From an uncultured Prevotellaceae bacterium (lineage in GTDB: Bacteria > Bacteroidota > Bacteroidia > Bacteroidales > Bacteroidaceae): 64,000 bases of DNA. The position numbers and the translations under genes are program-made. Positions within the stretch are counted from its first letter, which is position 1. Every line of letters starts with the position of its first letter. Below, one piece after another: positions 45,844-55,966 of the stretch. The stretch spans positions 1 through 64,000 of the forward strand of contig ONDM01000008.1 of the NCBI GenBank assembly GCA_900316585.1. The letters are read 5' to 3'. The notes below the pieces were generated by a model. It saw only the letters and a list, made by a program, of their open reading frames with translations, searched no databases and was not told where the DNA came from.

Positions 45844-46827
45844 TCAGTTTTTCTTCTTATCCAATGCCAATACTATCAAACCCCATACTCCCAAAACGAC
45901 AATCAACAACGTCTGGATGGAGTGCACCAAAAGGGCAAAAATGCCAGCCTCTTCTTCGCCCACTCCATACAGGACCAACATGGTGATGACAGCGAAATGC
46001 CATGGTCCTGCACCGTTTGGAGTAGGAACAATGACTGCTATACTTCCTACTACAAAAATGACAAGACTTGCGATGAAACCAAGGTTTTCTGTAAAAGGGA
46101 AAGCATATAGAGTCAAAGAGAAATGCAAGATATAACTAATCCAGATGCCCGCAGTATGGAAAGCAAAAAGAGGTTTGTTCTCTACATTTTTCAGAGACAG
46201 TATTCCTGCACAGAGATTCTGGAACTTTTCCTTCACCTTGGTGAAAAAAGACAGTTTCCTAAGTAGCAAAAATACCAGAATCAGAATTGCCAACAGACTG
46301 ACACCTAATATTAAATAATGTATAGGTGCAAAACGAGCTGTAATGGAATTCAAATCCGTACCTGTCTCCTTGAAGAAAACGGTAAAGACAGCCATCTGGG
46401 TCAAAAGCGTTATTCCTGTAATAAACAAAATACAGAGAGAATCAATTATTCGCTCCGTCACAACCGTTCCCAATGACTTGGTGAAAGACACTCCATCGTA
46501 TTTTTTCAAGATCCCACATCTGGAAAGTTCCCCCACACGAGGAATCAGCAGATTAGCTGCATAGGAAACGAAAATGGAATTCACACAATGACGTTCCAAA
46601 GGATGCTCCCCTAAAGGCTCTAAAGTCTGTTTCCATCGCCACCCTCTGAACATTTGTGCCAAGACTCCAAACGGCAAAGAGAATAGCATCCATCCCCAAT
46701 TCACTTCGTTCTTCAGCACATAATCGAGTTTAGACAAATCGAAGTCACGATATGTCCAATAAAGGATTACAGCCCCTAAAAATACAGAAGCTGCGACTTT
46801 TATGATGTCGTTTAAAACTGTTTTCAA
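45844..46827 (-). CDS. Lysylphosphatidylglycerol synthase TM-region/UPF0104 membrane protein
   Basis: This polytopic protein of about 327 residues has roughly 8 helices and resembles the flippase-like domain of MprF. Marker segments are MFRGWRWKQTLEPLG, NLLIPRVGELSRCGILKKY near residue 100, and PTPNGAGPWHFA near residue 265. No ATG begins the frame. A TTG at 46827 is favoured because a minus-strand TATCTTTG box (46852-46859) overlaps the earlier in-frame TTG at 46854. It is divergent from rsmA. The transported lipid is unknown. Confidence 0.78.
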   Translation of the reverse strand: MKTVLNDIIKVAASVFLGAVILYWTYRDFDLSKLDYVLKNEVNWGWMLFSLPFGVLAQMFRGWRWKQTLEPLGEHPLERHCVNSIFVSYAANLLIPRVGELSRCGILKKYDGVSFTKSLGTVVTERIIDSLCILFITGITLLTQMAVFTVFFKETGTDLNSITARFAPIHYLILGVSLLAILILVFLLLRKLSFFTKVKEKFQNLCAGILSLKNVENKPLFAFHTAGIWISYILHFSLTLYAFPFTENLGFIASLVIFVVGSIAVIVPTPNGAGPWHFAVITMLVLYGVGEEEAGIFALLVHSIQTLLIVVLGVWGLIVLALDKKKN

Positions 46828-46837
46828 TTTTTTGTCG

Positions 46838-46859
46838 TACCTTTGCGTGAGCAAAGATA
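46838..46859. promoter_or_regulatory. Overlapping divergent -7 boxes, rsmA / membrane protein
   Basis: TACCTTTG on the plus strand (46838-46845, toward rsmA) and TATCTTTG on the minus strand (46852-46859, toward the flippase-like gene) lie 6 bp apart in opposite orientation. No ideal -33 element is seen for either. Confidence 0.4.
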
Positions 46860-46875
46860 AAAAAATTTAGCATAA

Positions 46876-47679
46876 ATGCAGTTAGTAAAGCCGAAAAAGT
46901 TTCTAGGGCAACACTTTTTGAAAGACCTGGAAATTGCCAAAGCCATAGCAGACACCGTAGATGCGGCCCCTGGCCTTCCAATCTTGGAAGTAGGCCCAGG
47001 CATGGGCGTACTTACTCAGTTTCTTATCCCTAAAGAAAGGAAACTGAAAGTAGTGGAACTAGACTTTGAGTCTGTGGATTACCTCCGTAAAATGTACCCT
47101 CAGCTGGAGGATGACATAATTGAAGACGATTTTCTAAAAATGCATATAGACCGTCTTTTCGAAGGTCAGCCTTTCGTACTGACGGGTAATTATCCTTACA
47201 ACATCTCCAGCCAGATATTCTTTAAGATGCTGGACAACAAAGACCAGATTCCATGTTGCACCGGTATGATTCAGAAGGAAGTGGCAGAGAGACTGGCAGC
47301 TAAACCTGGTAATAAGACTTATGGGATACTTAGCGTTTTAATTCAGGCATGGTACAATGTGGAATACCTGTTCACCGTGCATGAAAACGTATTTAACCCT
47401 CCCCCCAAAGTGAAAAGTGCGGTAATCCGCATGACAAGAAATCAAACCACCAGTCTGGGATGCGATGAGGCGCTGTTCAAAAGAGTTGTAAAGACAACTT
47501 TCAATCAGCGTAGGAAAACTTTGAGAAACTCCATAAAGCCAATCATCGGGAAGGAAAGTCCAATTCTGGCATTGGAAATCATGAATAAACGCCCTGAGCA
47601 GTTGTCTGTTGAGGACTTTATCAACCTCACAAACCAGGTAGAGAAAACTTTATGTGAAGATTTTACAGGAAATAATTAG
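46876..47679 (+). CDS. rsmA: 16S rRNA m6(2)A1518/A1519 dimethyltransferase
   Basis: This 267-residue KsgA/RsmA enzyme dimethylates two adjacent adenines in helix 45 of 16S rRNA. It shows the N-terminal KKFLGQHFLKD, the SAM loop LEVGPGMGVLTQFL, and the catalytic NYPYNIS motif. The C-terminal helical part has FNQRRKTLRNSIKP. Its length is normal. It is followed after 77 nt by the DUF349 gene, which has its own TATCTTTG box at 47700-47707. Confidence 0.96.
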   Translation: MQLVKPKKFLGQHFLKDLEIAKAIADTVDAAPGLPILEVGPGMGVLTQFLIPKERKLKVVELDFESVDYLRKMYPQLEDDIIEDDFLKMHIDRLFEGQPFVLTGNYPYNISSQIFFKMLDNKDQIPCCTGMIQKEVAERLAAKPGNKTYGILSVLIQAWYNVEYLFTVHENVFNPPPKVKSAVIRMTRNQTTSLGCDEALFKRVVKTTFNQRRKTLRNSIKPIIGKESPILALEIMNKRPEQLSVEDFINLTNQVEKTLCEDFTGNN

Positions 47680-47756
47680 GAAGTTCAAACAAAATCTCAT
47701 ATCTTTGTCAAATTAAACGCAATTTTTGCACCCAAAACCGAATTCTAATAATTACT

Positions 47757-49529
47757 ATGATGGACTCTACAGAAAACAATGAGTTGACCCAGCAGGAACC
47801 TTCAAAACCTGTTTACACTACTAAGGCAGATGTAATTTCACGTTTGAAGGAAATCGTCCAAGACGTTGAAAGCACCAATAAAACTGAGTTGGATGCTCTT
47901 AAGCAAACTTTTTACAAACTTCATCTGGCAGAGCAAGAAAAGGCTCATCAAGATTACCTTGAACAAGGTGGTGACCCTGAAAAGTTCATACCTGCCATTG
48001 ATGAAGACGAGCTCACCTTCAAGGCGGAAATGAGCTTGATTAAAGAACGCAGGAATGCCCTTCTTCAGGAGCAGGAGCAGCAACGCACGGAGAATCTAGA
48101 GAAAAAACAAGCCATCATAGAGCGCATTAAAGCTCTCACAGAGAGTCCGGAAGAAGCGAACAAAGCATATGATGAAGTGAAGGGTATACAAGCTGAATGG
48201 AAGACCATTGGTCCTGTTCCCCCTGAGAAATCCACAGAAATCTGGAAGAGCTATCAGCTCTACATTGAAAGATATTATGATATCTTAAAGATCAACAGTG
48301 AATTCAGAGAGTACGATTTCAAGAAAAATCTGGAGATAAAGACCGCACTCTGTGAAGCTGCTGAAAAACTGGCAGAAGAAGAGGATGTTGTAGATGCATC
48401 CCGCAAACTTCAGGAACTTCACAAAGAATTCCGTGAATGTGGGCCTGTTGCCAAAGACGTCAGGGAAGATGTCTGGAAGCGTTTCAAAGAAGCCTCATCC
48501 ATCGTTAATCGCCGTTATCAGCAGCATTTCGAGGAGATCAAGAACCAGGAAGCCCAGAACCTGGAAAAGAAGACTGCCATCTGTGAAGAAATTGAAAGTA
48601 TCGATTTGGAGAAGCTGTCATCTGCCCCTCTTTGGAATGAAATGACTCAGAAAGTCATCGAACTGCAGGCAAATTGGAAGAAAATCGGATTTGCACCTCA
48701 GAAGATGAATGTGAAGATTTTCGAGCGTTTCCGTGCTGCTTGTGACAAATTCTTCACTGCTAAAAGTGAGTTCTTCAAGACACTCAAGGAGAACCTGGCA
48801 CACAATCTGGAGCAGAAGACAGCCCTGTGTGAAAAGGCTGAGCAACTGAAAGACAGCAAAGAATGGAAAAAGACAGCCGACACATTGATTCGTCTGCAGA
48901 AAGAATGGAAGGCCATTGGTCCTGTTGCCAAAAAGGAATCCGATGCTATTTGGAAACGCTTTGTTTCTGCCTGTGACTATTTCTTTGAGCAGAAAGAAAA
49001 AGCAACGTCTTCCATACATAATGAAGAGCATGAAAACCTGAAAAAGAAAAAAGGCATCATAGAGAAACTGAGAACTTTAGCTACAGAAGAGATTGACGAT
49101 CTTCAGGAAACTTTACATGCCCTTACTAAAGAATGGAATGAAACTGGTCATGTGCCATTCAAGGAAAAAGACAAAATCTATGAGGAATACAAAGGATTTG
49201 TCAATGACATCTACAAAAAGCTGAACGGAAGAAACGGCAAAAAACGGTTGAACAGATTCAAAGACTCCATTAAAGAACGTGCTCAGGAAGGTGGCAACAA
49301 CCTGCTGAAAGAGCGTGAGCGCCTATTCAGGGCATACGAGAACATGAAATCTGAGATTCAGACCTATGAGAACAACCTAGGATTCTTGAATTCAACCTCA
49401 AAATCCGGCAGTGGTCTTTTGGCAGACATCAAACGTAAAATTGAAAAGCTTAAAGACGACCTGGAATTGCAGAAAGATAAAATTGCTGCTTTGGACGAAG
49501 AAATCAGGAAGCAACAAGAAAAGCAATAA
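47757..49529 (+). CDS. DUF349 repeat protein
   Basis: This 590-residue cytoplasmic, highly charged helical protein contains about five DUF349 repeats of about 70 residues, recognisable from the recurring pattern LQxEWKxIGPVPxExxxxIWKRF and its variants (for example near 140, 215, 290, 370 and 445). A C-terminal coiled coil (about 510-590) has Glu/Lys heptads. The family is found widely but its function is unsettled. The start has two consecutive Met codons. A terminator follows at 49534-49564. Confidence 0.85.
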   Translation: MMDSTENNELTQQEPSKPVYTTKADVISRLKEIVQDVESTNKTELDALKQTFYKLHLAEQEKAHQDYLEQGGDPEKFIPAIDEDELTFKAEMSLIKERRNALLQEQEQQRTENLEKKQAIIERIKALTESPEEANKAYDEVKGIQAEWKTIGPVPPEKSTEIWKSYQLYIERYYDILKINSEFREYDFKKNLEIKTALCEAAEKLAEEEDVVDASRKLQELHKEFRECGPVAKDVREDVWKRFKEASSIVNRRYQQHFEEIKNQEAQNLEKKTAICEEIESIDLEKLSSAPLWNEMTQKVIELQANWKKIGFAPQKMNVKIFERFRAACDKFFTAKSEFFKTLKENLAHNLEQKTALCEKAEQLKDSKEWKKTADTLIRLQKEWKAIGPVAKKESDAIWKRFVSACDYFFEQKEKATSSIHNEEHENLKKKKGIIEKLRTLATEEIDDLQETLHALTKEWNETGHVPFKEKDKIYEEYKGFVNDIYKKLNGRNGKKRLNRFKDSIKERAQEGGNNLLKERERLFRAYENMKSEIQTYENNLGFLNSTSKSGSGLLADIKRKIEKLKDDLELQKDKIAALDEEIRKQQEKQ

Positions 49530-49533
49530 CAAT

Positions 49534-49564
49534 AAATGGGAGAGGCTCAATCCTCTCCCATTTA
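49534..49564 (+). terminator. Terminator after the DUF349 gene
   Basis: A 12-bp stem (AAATGGGAGAGG with CCTCTCCCATTT) around loop CTCAAT, followed by ATT, lies just past the stop codon. Confidence 0.7.
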
Positions 49565-49587
49565 TTATACTACTTAGAATTGCATAA

Positions 49588-49610
49588 AAAAGAGTCTCTA
49601 ATGAGACTCT
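49588..49610 (-). terminator. Terminator of tRNA-Gln
   Basis: An 8-bp stem (AGAGTCTC at 49591-49598, GAGACTCT at 49603-49610) with loop TAAT is followed by TTTTTT on the minus strand, immediately after the tRNA 3' end. Confidence 0.8.
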
Positions 49611-49613
49611 CTG

Positions 49614-49684
49614 TTGGGATACCAGGATTCGAACCTGGAATGACAGGACCAGAATCTGTAGTGTTACCATTACACCATATCCCA
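49614..49684 (-). tRNA. tRNA-Gln (anticodon CTG)
   Basis: A 71-nt cloverleaf is read on the minus strand. The acceptor TGGGATA pairs with TATCCCA, the D-arm has GTGTAATGGTAACAC, the anticodon loop is TTCTGGT, and the T-arm contains GGTTCGAATCC. The anticodon stem ACAGA/CCTGT has an A-C at its bottom pair. CCA is not encoded. It decodes CAG. Confidence 0.93.
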
Positions 49685-49712
49685 ATGTCCGCCTTTTGTT
49701 CTTAAAGCGATG

Positions 49713-49742
49713 CAAAGGTAAGGCTTTTTTGAAAACCGGCAA
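49713..49742 (-). promoter_or_regulatory. Promoter of tRNA-Gln
   Basis: A minus-strand TTG within TTTTG (49740-49742), 19 bp and TACCTTTG (49713-49720) match the consensus. They lie about 30 bp before the tRNA. Confidence 0.6.
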
Positions 49743-49890
49743 AACTTTCTGAACTTTTTTTTGCCCTATGCCACTATTTTAGAGATTTCACCACTTTAAA
49801 ATCTAAAAAATAATGAAAAGCTAAGTAAATTTACTTACATAATAAGAAAAACAAAGTATCTTTGTAAAAAATATGTACCCAAATTAAAGA

Positions 49891-50250
49891 ATGACTCAAA
49901 CCAAAGATTTAGTAAACAAAATAATAGAAGGGATTCAAGAAAAAAAAGGCACAGAAATTGTAGTAGCTGATCTAACAGATATAGATGACACAATCTGTGA
50001 TTTTCTGGTTATCTGCCAAGGAAACTCACCTACACAGTTGGAAGCCATAGTAAGATCCATTGCAGAAGTCACTGATAGAGATTTACATGAACGTCCTGTA
50101 GGCTTGGACGGATATAGAAATGCATCATGGGTGGCAATGGACTACATAGATGTGGTTGTTCATGTATTTCTACCGGAATTCAGAGCATTTTACCAGCTTG
50201 AGAATCTATGGGCAGATGCGAAACTGATTACTATCCCTAACTTGGATTAA
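49891..50250 (+). CDS. rsfS: Ribosomal silencing factor RsfS
   Basis: This 119-residue protein binds ribosomal protein L14 and blocks subunit joining during starvation. Family features are the DLTDIDDTICDFLVICQGNS core (a 20-residue span), HERPVGLDGYRNASWVAMDYIDVVVHVF in outline, and EFRAFYQLENLWADAK. TATCTTTG at 49857-49864 is the -7 box. It starts the rsfS-ftsH-cdsA operon, 1 nt ahead of ftsH. Confidence 0.93.
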   Translation: MTQTKDLVNKIIEGIQEKKGTEIVVADLTDIDDTICDFLVICQGNSPTQLEAIVRSIAEVTDRDLHERPVGLDGYRNASWVAMDYIDVVVHVFLPEFRAFYQLENLWADAKLITIPNLD

Positions 50251-50251
50251 T

Positions 50252-52267
50252 ATGGAAGAAAACAACAAAGACAAAGAAAAGAACGGCATGCCACGTTTCA
50301 ATTTGACATGGCTGTATGTTATTCTACTCATAGTTCTTGGCATAGCATGGTTTTCATCATCAGATGATAGTGCCAGCAAAAGTGCAACATATACTGAATT
50401 TAAAGAATATGTTGAGAAAGGCTATGCTAACAAAATCGTAGCGAACAAGGACGAGGGCTCGCTGAAGATGTATGTCACGACAGAACACATCCGGGATGTT
50501 TTCAAGAGTGATGCAAAAACCACAGGCCTTCAGCCATATATTACCGTTCAATACGGTTCTATGGACAAATTAGATGAATTCCTGGAGCAACAGACTGAAG
50601 CTGGGAACTTCAAAGGTGATGTAAGCTTTGAAAGGGCTAATGGAATTCTCACATCCATTTTATTTAACATCGTACCTATACTGCTATTCTTTTTCTTTAT
50701 TTCTTTCATGTTCCGAAGAATGGGAAGCGGCGTAGGTGGTGGTTCAGGTATCTTCAATGTAGGCCGTTCCAAAGCCAGATTGGTTGAAAAAGACGAAAAG
50801 ACCCGTGTAACTTTCAAGGATGTAGCAGGCCAGGAAGGAGCCAAGGAAGAAGTTCAAGAGATAGTAGATTTCCTGAAGAAACCAGATAAATATACAAAGT
50901 TAGGTGGAAAAATACCTAAAGGTGCACTTTTGGTAGGCCCTCCGGGAACAGGTAAGACACTATTGGCAAAAGCTGTTGCCGGTGAAGCTGATGTACCTTT
51001 CTTTTCACTATCTGGTTCTGATTTTGTGGAAATGTTCGTTGGTGTGGGTGCATCCCGTGTACGTGACCTATTTAGGCAGGCAAAAGAAAAAGCTCCATGT
51101 ATCATTTTCATCGATGAAATCGATGCAATTGGACGTGCCCGTAGCAAAAATTCAGCTATGGGTGGCAATGATGAACGAGAGAGTACACTAAACCAACTGC
51201 TGACTGAGATGGACGGTTTTGGGACAAATAGTGGAGTAATCATCATGGCTGCAACCAACCGCGTGGATATCCTTGACAAAGCTTTATTACGTGCAGGTCG
51301 TTTTGACCGTCAGATACATGTTGATCTTCCTGATTTGAACGAGCGTAAGGAGATTTTCAATGTTCATCTTCGTCCTATCCGTTTAGATAATACTGTAGAT
51401 GTGGACTTATTAGCACGCCAGACTCCTGGTTTTTCAGGAGCAGACATTGCCAATGTATGCAATGAGGCAGCTTTGATTGCAGCTAGACACAGCAAATCAT
51501 ACGTAGGACGACAAGATTTCCTGGATGCTGTAGACAGAATAATAGGTGGTCTTGAAAAAAAGACAAAGATATTAACTGCAGAAGAAAAGAGATCCATCGC
51601 TATTCATGAAGCTGGACATGCTACTATATCTTGGTTCTGTAAGCATGCAAATCCATTGGTGAAAGTCACAATTGTACCTCGTGGAAGGGCATTAGGTGCC
51701 GCATGGTATATGCCAGAAGAGCGTCAGATTACCACAAAAGAACAGATGCTGGATGAAATGTGTGCCACTTTAGGTGGTCGTGCAGCTGAAGAACTATTCA
51801 TTCAGCACATATCAACTGGTGCCATGAACGACCTGGAACGCGTAACAAAGCAGGCATACGGAATGATAGCCTATGCAGGTATGAGCGAGAAGCTTTATAA
51901 CCTCTGCTATTATAATAATGAAGAATATTCTTTTAGCAAACCATATAGTGAGGCAACTGCACAGTTGATTGATGAAGAAGTCAAAAAGATGATTGCCGAA
52001 CAATATGAAAGGGCAAAAACCATTCTGTCCGAACATAAAGAAGGCCATGCAGCTCTTGCTCAACTCCTGATTGAACGTGAAGTAATCTTTGCAGAAGATG
52101 TTGAAAGGATCTTTGGTAAACGCCCTTGGGTTTCACGCTCTGATGAAATCTTGGATAAAGTAGAAAACCTACAAGTGGAAAAGGATGATGATGAAACCAA
52201 AACGAAAGAGCTTCCTGAGAAAAGTGCTGCTGATAAAGAGATAAAAGAAGAACAATCAAACGAATGA
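50252..52267 (+). CDS. ftsH: ATP-dependent zinc metalloprotease FtsH
   Basis: This 671-residue membrane-anchored AAA+ protease has two N-terminal helices (about 15-33 and 133-153). The AAA domain carries Walker A GPPGTGKT at 229-236, Walker B IIFIDEID and the arginine-finger region [12 protein letters not shown]. The M41 peptidase has zinc site HEAGH, His452/Glu453/His456. The C-terminal tail is charged. It degrades membrane and regulatory proteins. It ends 4 nt before cdsA. Confidence 0.97.
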   Translation: MEENNKDKEKNGMPRFNLTWLYVILLIVLGIAWFSSSDDSASKSATYTEFKEYVEKGYANKIVANKDEGSLKMYVTTEHIRDVFKSDAKTTGLQPYITVQYGSMDKLDEFLEQQTEAGNFKGDVSFERANGILTSILFNIVPILLFFFFISFMFRRMGSGVGGGSGIFNVGRSKARLVEKDEKTRVTFKDVAGQEGAKEEVQEIVDFLKKPDKYTKLGGKIPKGALLVGPPGTGKTLLAKAVAGEADVPFFSLSGSDFVEMFVGVGASRVRDLFRQAKEKAPCIIFIDEIDAIGRARSKNSAMGGNDERESTLNQLLTEMDGFGTNSGVIIMAATNRVDILDKALLRAGRFDRQIHVDLPDLNERKEIFNVHLRPIRLDNTVDVDLLARQTPGFSGADIANVCNEAALIAARHSKSYVGRQDFLDAVDRIIGGLEKKTKILTAEEKRSIAIHEAGHATISWFCKHANPLVKVTIVPRGRALGAAWYMPEERQITTKEQMLDEMCATLGGRAAEELFIQHISTGAMNDLERVTKQAYGMIAYAGMSEKLYNLCYYNNEEYSFSKPYSEATAQLIDEEVKKMIAEQYERAKTILSEHKEGHAALAQLLIEREVIFAEDVERIFGKRPWVSRSDEILDKVENLQVEKDDDETKTKELPEKSAADKEIKEEQSNE

Positions 52268-52271
52268 ATTT

Positions 52272-53105
52272 ATGAAGAATGTTGTAATTCGAGCTATTAC
52301 TGGTGCAGTATTCATTCTGGTAATACTAGCTGCAATTCTAATTAACCCTATTCTATTTGCTGTCATATTTGGTTTTATTACAGCTTTGGCAATTTGGGAA
52401 TTCAGTTCACTAATCAATCAAAGAGACGATGTTCACATTAACAGGTTCATCTGCACCTTAGGTGGTGTCTATTTGTTCTTTGCTTTCTTTGGATATAGTA
52501 TCAACTATACGGGAGCAAGCATTTTCATTCCTTACTTGATTGTCTTAATATACCTATTTGTAAGTGAACTATATCTCAAACATGAGAACCCTATCAATAA
52601 TTGGGCTCACTCGATGCTATCACAATTATATGTTGCACTCCCATTTGCATTATTGAACACATTGGCTTTTCAGTATTCACCTGAATCCAATACCGTGACG
52701 TTCACTAAACTTTACCCTCTTTCACTATTCATCTTCCTTTGGGCTAGTGATACTGGCGCCTATTGTAGTGGAATGCTTTTTGGAAAGCACAAACTCTTTC
52801 CTAGAATTTCTCCTAAAAAATCATGGGAAGGTTCTATTGGAGGCGGAATCCTGGCAGTTCTTATCAGCGCACTGATATGTTCTTTAGTGAAAACGAACTA
52901 TTTGGAATGGGCAGGATTTGCGTTAGTGGTAGTAGTCTTTGGCACATGGGGTGACCTAGTAGAATCTCTGTTCAAACGTCAATTAGGTATCAAAGATTCC
53001 GGACATATTCTCCCTGGACACGGAGGTATCCTTGACAGAATGGATAGCTCACTACTTGCTATTCCAGCTTCAGTAATCTATCTATTCACCTTATCTATCC
53101 TTTAA
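52272..53105 (+). CDS. cdsA: Phosphatidate cytidylyltransferase
   Basis: This 277-residue inner-membrane enzyme makes CDP-diacylglycerol, the precursor of all phospholipids. It has about eight hydrophobic helices, the SPKKSWEG segment and the C-terminal CTP-transferase signature KRQLGIKDSGHILPGHGG followed by ILDRMDS. It is cotranscribed with ftsH. Its 3' end overlaps convergent lpxB by 15 nt, with no obvious terminator between. Confidence 0.95.
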   Translation: MKNVVIRAITGAVFILVILAAILINPILFAVIFGFITALAIWEFSSLINQRDDVHINRFICTLGGVYLFFAFFGYSINYTGASIFIPYLIVLIYLFVSELYLKHENPINNWAHSMLSQLYVALPFALLNTLAFQYSPESNTVTFTKLYPLSLFIFLWASDTGAYCSGMLFGKHKLFPRISPKKSWEGSIGGGILAVLISALICSLVKTNYLEWAGFALVVVVFGTWGDLVESLFKRQLGIKDSGHILPGHGGILDRMDSSLLAIPASVIYLFTLSIL

Positions 53106-54224
53106 ACACTCAATTATTTTTTCAGCTGCACGTTCAGAAGCTCCAGGAGCACCTAGAATCTGAATAATCTGCTGATAATCATTCAACATAGTTTGGCGTC
53201 TATCTCCCCCTGGGAGAATAGATGCCAATTCTTTTTTAATATTGGCAACCTTCATGTCATTAACCACTAATTCCTTTACTACGTCCTTATCTGCTATTAG
53301 ATTAACTAAAGAAATATATTTCACCTTAAGAATTAATTTTCTTAAAATAGCCATCAACCAACTCAAAGGCATATCGTAACATACAACTTGTGGAACCTTA
53401 AATAAGGCAGTTTCAAGAGTAGCCGTGCCAGAAGTCACTAAAGCAGCTGTTGAATGAGAAAGTAACTCAAACGTTTGTCCATAAACAATATGAACCCCTT
53501 TCTTTAAATAATCAGCATAATAATCTGGTGTGATGGATGGTGCACCCGCTATAACAGGCTGATAATCTTCCTGTGCAGAAACAGCTTCTAGCATTTTAGG
53601 CAAATTATCATGTATTTCCTGCTTACGACTTCCAGCCAATATAGCTATGATTGGTTTATTATCCAACTCATTTTTTGATGTGAAAGCTCCGAAAGATTCT
53701 TTATAACTATTTTGGAATGTTACAACAGAATCGACAGATGGATTGCCAATATAATGGATAGGATACTTATGTTTTTTGAAAAAAATTACTTCAAAAGGCA
53801 AAATAGAAAAAAGCTCATCTACATCTCGTTTGATATTCTTAATCCGATATTCTTTCCATGCCCAAATTTTTGGAGAAATATAATAATAGACTGGAATTTT
53901 TGTATGTTTTTTTACATACTTCGCTATATCCAAATTAAAGCCAGGATAATCTACCAATATCAAAACATCAGGTTTCCAACTTAAGACATCTTGCTGACAT
54001 ACTTTCATGTTTCTCAGGATAGTTCGAAAATGTAATAAGACCGGAATAATACCCATGTATGCCAAATCTCTATAATGCTTTACACAAGTGCCTCCCACTG
54101 CTTTCATCAAATCTCCCCCAAAATAGCGGAATTCTGCATCAGAATCATACTTTTTCAATGATTTCATCAAATTTGAAGCATGTAAATCACCAGAGGCTTC
54201 ACCTACAATCAGATAGTATTTCAT
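53091..54224 (-). CDS. lpxB: Lipid-A-disaccharide synthase
   Basis: This 377-residue GT-B glycosyltransferase of family GT19 joins UDP-2,3-diacylglucosamine and lipid X. It shows the N-terminal GEASGDLHASNLM, DYPGFN, YYISPKIWAWKE and AGSRKQEI, and the C-terminal TSGTATLE and MPLSW blocks. It overlaps surE by 4 nt and is read leftward with it. Confidence 0.95.
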   Translation of the reverse strand: MKYYLIVGEASGDLHASNLMKSLKKYDSDAEFRYFGGDLMKAVGGTCVKHYRDLAYMGIIPVLLHFRTILRNMKVCQQDVLSWKPDVLILVDYPGFNLDIAKYVKKHTKIPVYYYISPKIWAWKEYRIKNIKRDVDELFSILPFEVIFFKKHKYPIHYIGNPSVDSVVTFQNSYKESFGAFTSKNELDNKPIIAILAGSRKQEIHDNLPKMLEAVSAQEDYQPVIAGAPSITPDYYADYLKKGVHIVYGQTFELLSHSTAALVTSGTATLETALFKVPQVVCYDMPLSWLMAILRKLILKVKYISLVNLIADKDVVKELVVNDMKVANIKKELASILPGGDRRQTMLNDYQQIIQILGAPGASERAAEKIIECLKDR

Positions 54225-54994
54225 TCCTTAAACCAATCTTTTAAAATGTTTATCATACTATAAGCTGTCAAATCAATGGTTGTAGGAGTAACAGCCACAT
54301 AACCATGCTCAATAGCCCAACGATCTGTATCTGAAGCAAATGGTTCACTGGAGATATAATCACCCGCTATTAAATAAGACTTAGAGTCTTCATCTTGTAA
54401 ATAACTCCTCCATTCCTGAAACCAATTTCCCTTATCTTGTCTACATACTCTCACTCCTTTATAAACCGAAGATATCGGAAAATTAACATTCAGACAAATA
54501 CCCTCAGGTAATCCTTTTTCTAAAACTAATGTAGAAAGTTTTTGGACTATAGATGTATATGAAGAATAATCTGCATCTTTAGCCTTATTAAATGAAGAAA
54601 AAGCAATGGATGGAACCCCTTTCAGGCAACCTTCTATAGTCACCCCCATTGTACCAGAATAATGTACATTCACAGCTGCATTATCACCATGATTTATACC
54701 TGCCACCAACAAATCTGGTTTTTTGTTTTGAAAAAAAACATGAAAAGCTAATTTTGTACAATCTACAGGTGTACCTGTACAACTATAAACAACCAAGTCT
54801 TCTTCTTCACGAATCTTACTATATGTAACTGGCTTAGAAGGAGTCAAAGCCATAGAGCTTCCGGAACGCGCAGAATCAGGAGCCATAACCAATATTTGCC
54901 CTAAAGGATGGAGCATTTCTATAAGCTGTTTAATGCCGCTTGCTTGATAGCCATCATCATTAGAAATAAAAATAAGAGGCTTACTATTCTTCAT
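54221..54994 (-). CDS. surE: 5'/3'-nucleotidase SurE
   Basis: This 257-residue metal-dependent phosphatase acts on nucleoside monophosphates and is linked to stress survival. It shows the metal site ISNDDGYQASGI, the MAPDSARSGSSMALT loop, GTPVDC and the GINHGDNAAVNVHYSGTMG segment (19 residues). It is upstream of lpxB on the minus strand. A TACTTTTG box at 55014-55021 on its strand is a -7 candidate. Confidence 0.95.
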   Translation of the reverse strand: MKNSKPLIFISNDDGYQASGIKQLIEMLHPLGQILVMAPDSARSGSSMALTPSKPVTYSKIREEEDLVVYSCTGTPVDCTKLAFHVFFQNKKPDLLVAGINHGDNAAVNVHYSGTMGVTIEGCLKGVPSIAFSSFNKAKDADYSSYTSIVQKLSTLVLEKGLPEGICLNVNFPISSVYKGVRVCRQDKGNWFQEWRSYLQDEDSKSYLIAGDYISSEPFASDTDRWAIEHGYVAVTPTTIDLTAYSMINILKDWFKE

Positions 54995-55013
54995 ATCTTT
55001 TGCATCTGTTGTG

Positions 55014-55073
55014 CAAAAGTAAGTAAAATTATGAATTCAAGTCGGTTTTTCTAGCATAAAATGAGTATCTTTG
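55014..55073. promoter_or_regulatory. Divergent -7 boxes, surE / parA
   Basis: TACTTTTG lies on the minus strand (55014-55021) toward surE, and TATCTTTG on the plus strand (55066-55073) toward parA. The latter leaves a parA leader of about 120 nt in which I see no structure. Confidence 0.45.
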
Positions 55074-55198
55074 CCGAGATTTAGGAATGTCGTTTTCAAC
55101 ATTATTACTGATTTTTCAACAAATTTCGATAAATATTCTGAACTTTCAGTTGTATTTTTGTGATTTCGACGTTTCTTTGTAACCAAAACGATAAAATT

Positions 55199-55963
55199 AT
55201 GGGAAGAATCATCGCATTAGCAAACCAAAAAGGAGGTGTCGGTAAGACTACCACTGCCATGAATTTGGCTGCGTCATTGGCTACATTTGAAAAAAAAGTT
55301 CTTTTGATTGATGCAGACCCACAAGCTAACGCTTCATCTGGCTTGGGAGTTAATGTACAGGAAGTAGAATGTTCTATTTATGAATGTCTGATTAATCAGA
55401 CTGATATTAGGGAAGCTATTTATACGACTGACATCGAAGGTATGGATATTGTTCCGTCACACATTGACCTAGTAGGTGCTGAAATTGAAATGTTGAATCT
55501 TGAAAATAGGGAAAAAGTTTTAAAAAGAGTTCTTGCGCCAGTCAATAAAGACTACGATTATATTTTGATAGACTGTTCACCTTCATTAGGTTTGATAACC
55601 GTAAATGCATTAACCGCTGCGAACTCCGTCATTATTCCTGTTCAATGTGAGTATTTTGCATTGGAAGGTATCAGTAAATTATTGAATACCATTCGAATAA
55701 TCAAATCTAAATTGAACCCGTCTTTGGAAATTGAAGGATTCCTACTGACCATGTATGATTCAAGACTGAGACTAGCAAACCAAATCTACGATGAGGTAAA
55801 AAGGCATTTTCAGGAATTAGTATTCAAGACTGTAATTCAACGAAATGTAAAACTTAGTGAAGCTCCAAGTCACGGGTTACCAGCTATCCTTTATGATGCT
55901 GATTCTACAGGAGCTAAAAATTACATGGCATTAGCTCAAGAAATCATAAAGAAAAACGCATAA
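55199..55963 (+). CDS. parA: Chromosome-partitioning ATPase ParA/Soj
   Basis: This is a 254-residue ParA ATPase. The deviant Walker [13 protein letters not shown] is at the N terminus, and Walker A' and B ([23 protein letters not shown]) are clear. The frame extends 13 codons upstream, but [13 protein letters not shown] at 55199 gives the canonical start. It is followed 3 nt later by parB. It forms the chromosomal ParABS segregation system. Confidence 0.95.
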   Translation: MGRIIALANQKGGVGKTTTAMNLAASLATFEKKVLLIDADPQANASSGLGVNVQEVECSIYECLINQTDIREAIYTTDIEGMDIVPSHIDLVGAEIEMLNLENREKVLKRVLAPVNKDYDYILIDCSPSLGLITVNALTAANSVIIPVQCEYFALEGISKLLNTIRIIKSKLNPSLEIEGFLLTMYDSRLRLANQIYDEVKRHFQELVFKTVIQRNVKLSEAPSHGLPAILYDADSTGAKNYMALAQEIIKKNA

Positions 55964-55966
55964 AAT

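Noticed and set aside
50854..51279. A 141-codon frame antisense to ftsH
   Set aside because: It covers the most conserved part of the AAA domain on the other strand; nothing supports its expression.
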